Of a DNA stretch of 14,109 nt, positions 13,378 to 14,109 are shown piece after piece (position 1 is the stretch's first letter; each line of letters begins with the position of its first letter). Position numbers and translations under genes: made by a program. Origin of the DNA: Candidatus Kerfeldbacteria bacterium (lineage in GTDB: Bacteria > Patescibacteriota > Patescibacteriia > UBA9570); the NCBI GenBank assembly GCA_016207285.1, contig JACQPW010000032.1, positions 1 through 14,109 of the forward strand, read 5' to 3'. The notes under the pieces are model-generated. The model had not been told where the DNA came from, ran no database searches, and saw nothing but the letters and a program-made list of their open reading frames with translations.

Positions 13378-14103
13378 CAATAACTTAAACAGCGATACTA
13401 GCGAAGCCGCTACAGATTTATCTTGAATAGACAGAGCATAAGGAGTTTGACCGGTTGAGACAACGATTACGGTATCGGCTATGACCATAAAATCATTATC
13501 AAATAAGTCTGTGCCCGCAGGGAGAAATTTCTGTTTGTAATTAGGATTTGTTTGTGTGTAGGCTAAACCAGTTTTATTGGGAGGTAATAACTCTTGAATA
13601 TGCCATCGATTCTTTACTGCCAGGACATCGAACTCAGCGATAATACCTGGGATGACACGTTGCAGATCGCGCATCGAAGCAGCAGTGTAGAGAACGTCAC
13701 CACGGTTCAATAACGGGAATAGAGTACGGTATAAGGTAGTGATTTGGGTAATCCCATCATAATAGCGGACAACGGGCTTTGTTCCACGTGGAACATTCTG
13801 GAGGGCCAACAAAGAGGGCAGCACATTAAAGTAGGTTTGCTGCTGCCGCTGGATAAGTTCCTTGATGGCATCTATGGAACTAATACTGTAGCGTTTTTTA
13901 GTGCCAACGAGCTGTACTACTAATCCCCGATTAACTAAGGTTTTAATTGTGTTGTAGAGAGTAGGGCGCTTTAGACCTGTGAATTGAGCTAATTCAAGGA
14001 TGCTACAATCACCTAACTGTAGTACGCCACAATAGGTGAGTGTTTCATGTTCACTAAACCCGAGCTGCGCTAATAAAGTCTTGATTTGTTCCACATGGAA
14101 CAT
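13351..14103 (-). CDS. TrmB-family HTH transcriptional regulator
   Basis: The 250-residue protein has an N-terminal winged helix-turn-helix of the TrmB type (about 5-75): LLAQLGFSEHETLTYCGVLQLG, ILELAQFTGLKRPTLYNTIKTL and the wing GLVVQLVGTKKRYSI. A Gln-rich helix (about 80-95) and a C-terminal effector-like domain with PVVRYYDG follow. In archaea such proteins sense sugars; in CPR bacteria similar ones are common and mostly unstudied. The ATG at 14103 is the only start in the window, but just six bases are visible upstream, so an extension cannot be excluded. Its start codon lies within a parS-like site, a second perfect site lies in codons for NVPRGTK, and its last nine codons overlap tRNA-Ala(CGC) in antisense. 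Confidence 0.85.
   Translation of the reverse strand: MFHVEQIKTLLAQLGFSEHETLTYCGVLQLGDCSILELAQFTGLKRPTLYNTIKTLVNRGLVVQLVGTKKRYSISSIDAIKELIQRQQQTYFNVLPSLLALQNVPRGTKPVVRYYDGITQITTLYRTLFPLLNRGDVLYTAASMRDLQRVIPGIIAEFDVLAVKNRWHIQELLPPNKTGLAYTQTNPNYKQKFLPAGTDLFDNDFMVIADTVIVVSTGQTPYALSIQDKSVAASLVSLFKLLWTVPDSNW
13780..13795. other. parS: parS centromere site 2, inside the TrmB-like gene
   Basis: A second perfect copy of TGTTCCACGTGGAACA, 636 bases from the first, lies within the coding sequence of the TrmB-like gene. parS sites inside genes are common around bacterial origins, because ParB spreads over neighbouring DNA. Confidence 0.88.
14087..14102. other. parS: parS-like site 3 at the TrmB-like start codon
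   Basis: TGTTCCACATGGAACA differs from the perfect palindrome by one central base (ACATG for ACGTG). It covers the start codon region of the TrmB-like gene, so a bound ParB could affect its expression. The central CG is usually conserved in parS, so binding may be weaker. Confidence 0.6.
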
Positions 14104-14109
14104 TATCCC

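Noticed and set aside
14041..14056. TGTTTCATGTTCACTA as a fourth parS site
   Set aside because: It matches only the left half; the right half is not complementary, so it is probably chance.
1..14109. Insertion sequences, prophage genes, CRISPR arrays or defence systems
   Set aside because: I saw no transposase, integrase, regularly spaced repeats or defence-type proteins; all larger genes are housekeeping or envelope functions.

Overview
The window reads as a compact bacterial chromosome segment close to the replication origin, probably from a small-genome lineage such as the Candidate Phyla Radiation (Patescibacteria, possibly Saccharibacteria). Supporting signs are very short or overlapping gene junctions, a short IF-2, a bactofilin next to a degenerate diacylglycerol-kinase-like protein, a TrmB-type regulator, a PilT ATPase, and almost no Shine-Dalgarno sequences. 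UGA serves as a stop codon in rnpA, yidD, tsaE, the small membrane-protein gene and the TrmB-like gene, so the genetic code looks standard, which argues against the UGA-glycine CPR groups. The phylum is an inference; no rRNA is present to settle it.

Layout. Left end: dnaA (minus) diverges from rpmH-rnpA-yidD-yidC (plus), the classical origin-proximal block. The 75-base gap between dnaA and rpmH carries three DnaA-box-like 9-mers exactly 11 bases apart. yidC converges on tsaE (minus, 29-base overlap). tsaE and pilT diverge from two promoters that each lie in the other gene's coding start. pilT is followed by tRNA-Arg(UCG) and tRNA-Lys(CUU) and by a bidirectional terminator that also closes the minus-strand block.

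Middle: reading leftward on the minus strand come the bactofilin gene, the DAGK-like gene, infB-rbfA-nrnA-clpP, a 175-base structured gap, rny-ymdB, and hup with its own promoter. These genes join cytoskeleton or envelope scaffolding, translation initiation, ribosome maturation, nucleotide recycling, proteolysis, RNA decay and nucleoid packing. Right end: a small single-pass membrane protein, tRNA-Arg(CCU), tRNA-Ala(GGC) and tRNA-Ala(CGC) on the plus strand, then a TrmB-like regulator on the minus strand that overlaps the last tRNA.

Two signals stand out. First, three copies (two perfect, one with a single mismatch) of the 16-bp palindrome TGTTCCACGTGGAACA, the ParB-binding parS site, lie within about 960 bases at the right end; one overlaps the start codon of the TrmB-like gene. 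With dnaA this makes the window a likely origin/segregation region. Second, every gene start outside an obvious operon (dnaA, rpmH, tsaE, pilT, hup, infB, the small membrane gene) has a sigma-70-like promoter whose predicted start point falls 0 to 5 bases from the ATG. This implies leaderless transcription as the default mode.
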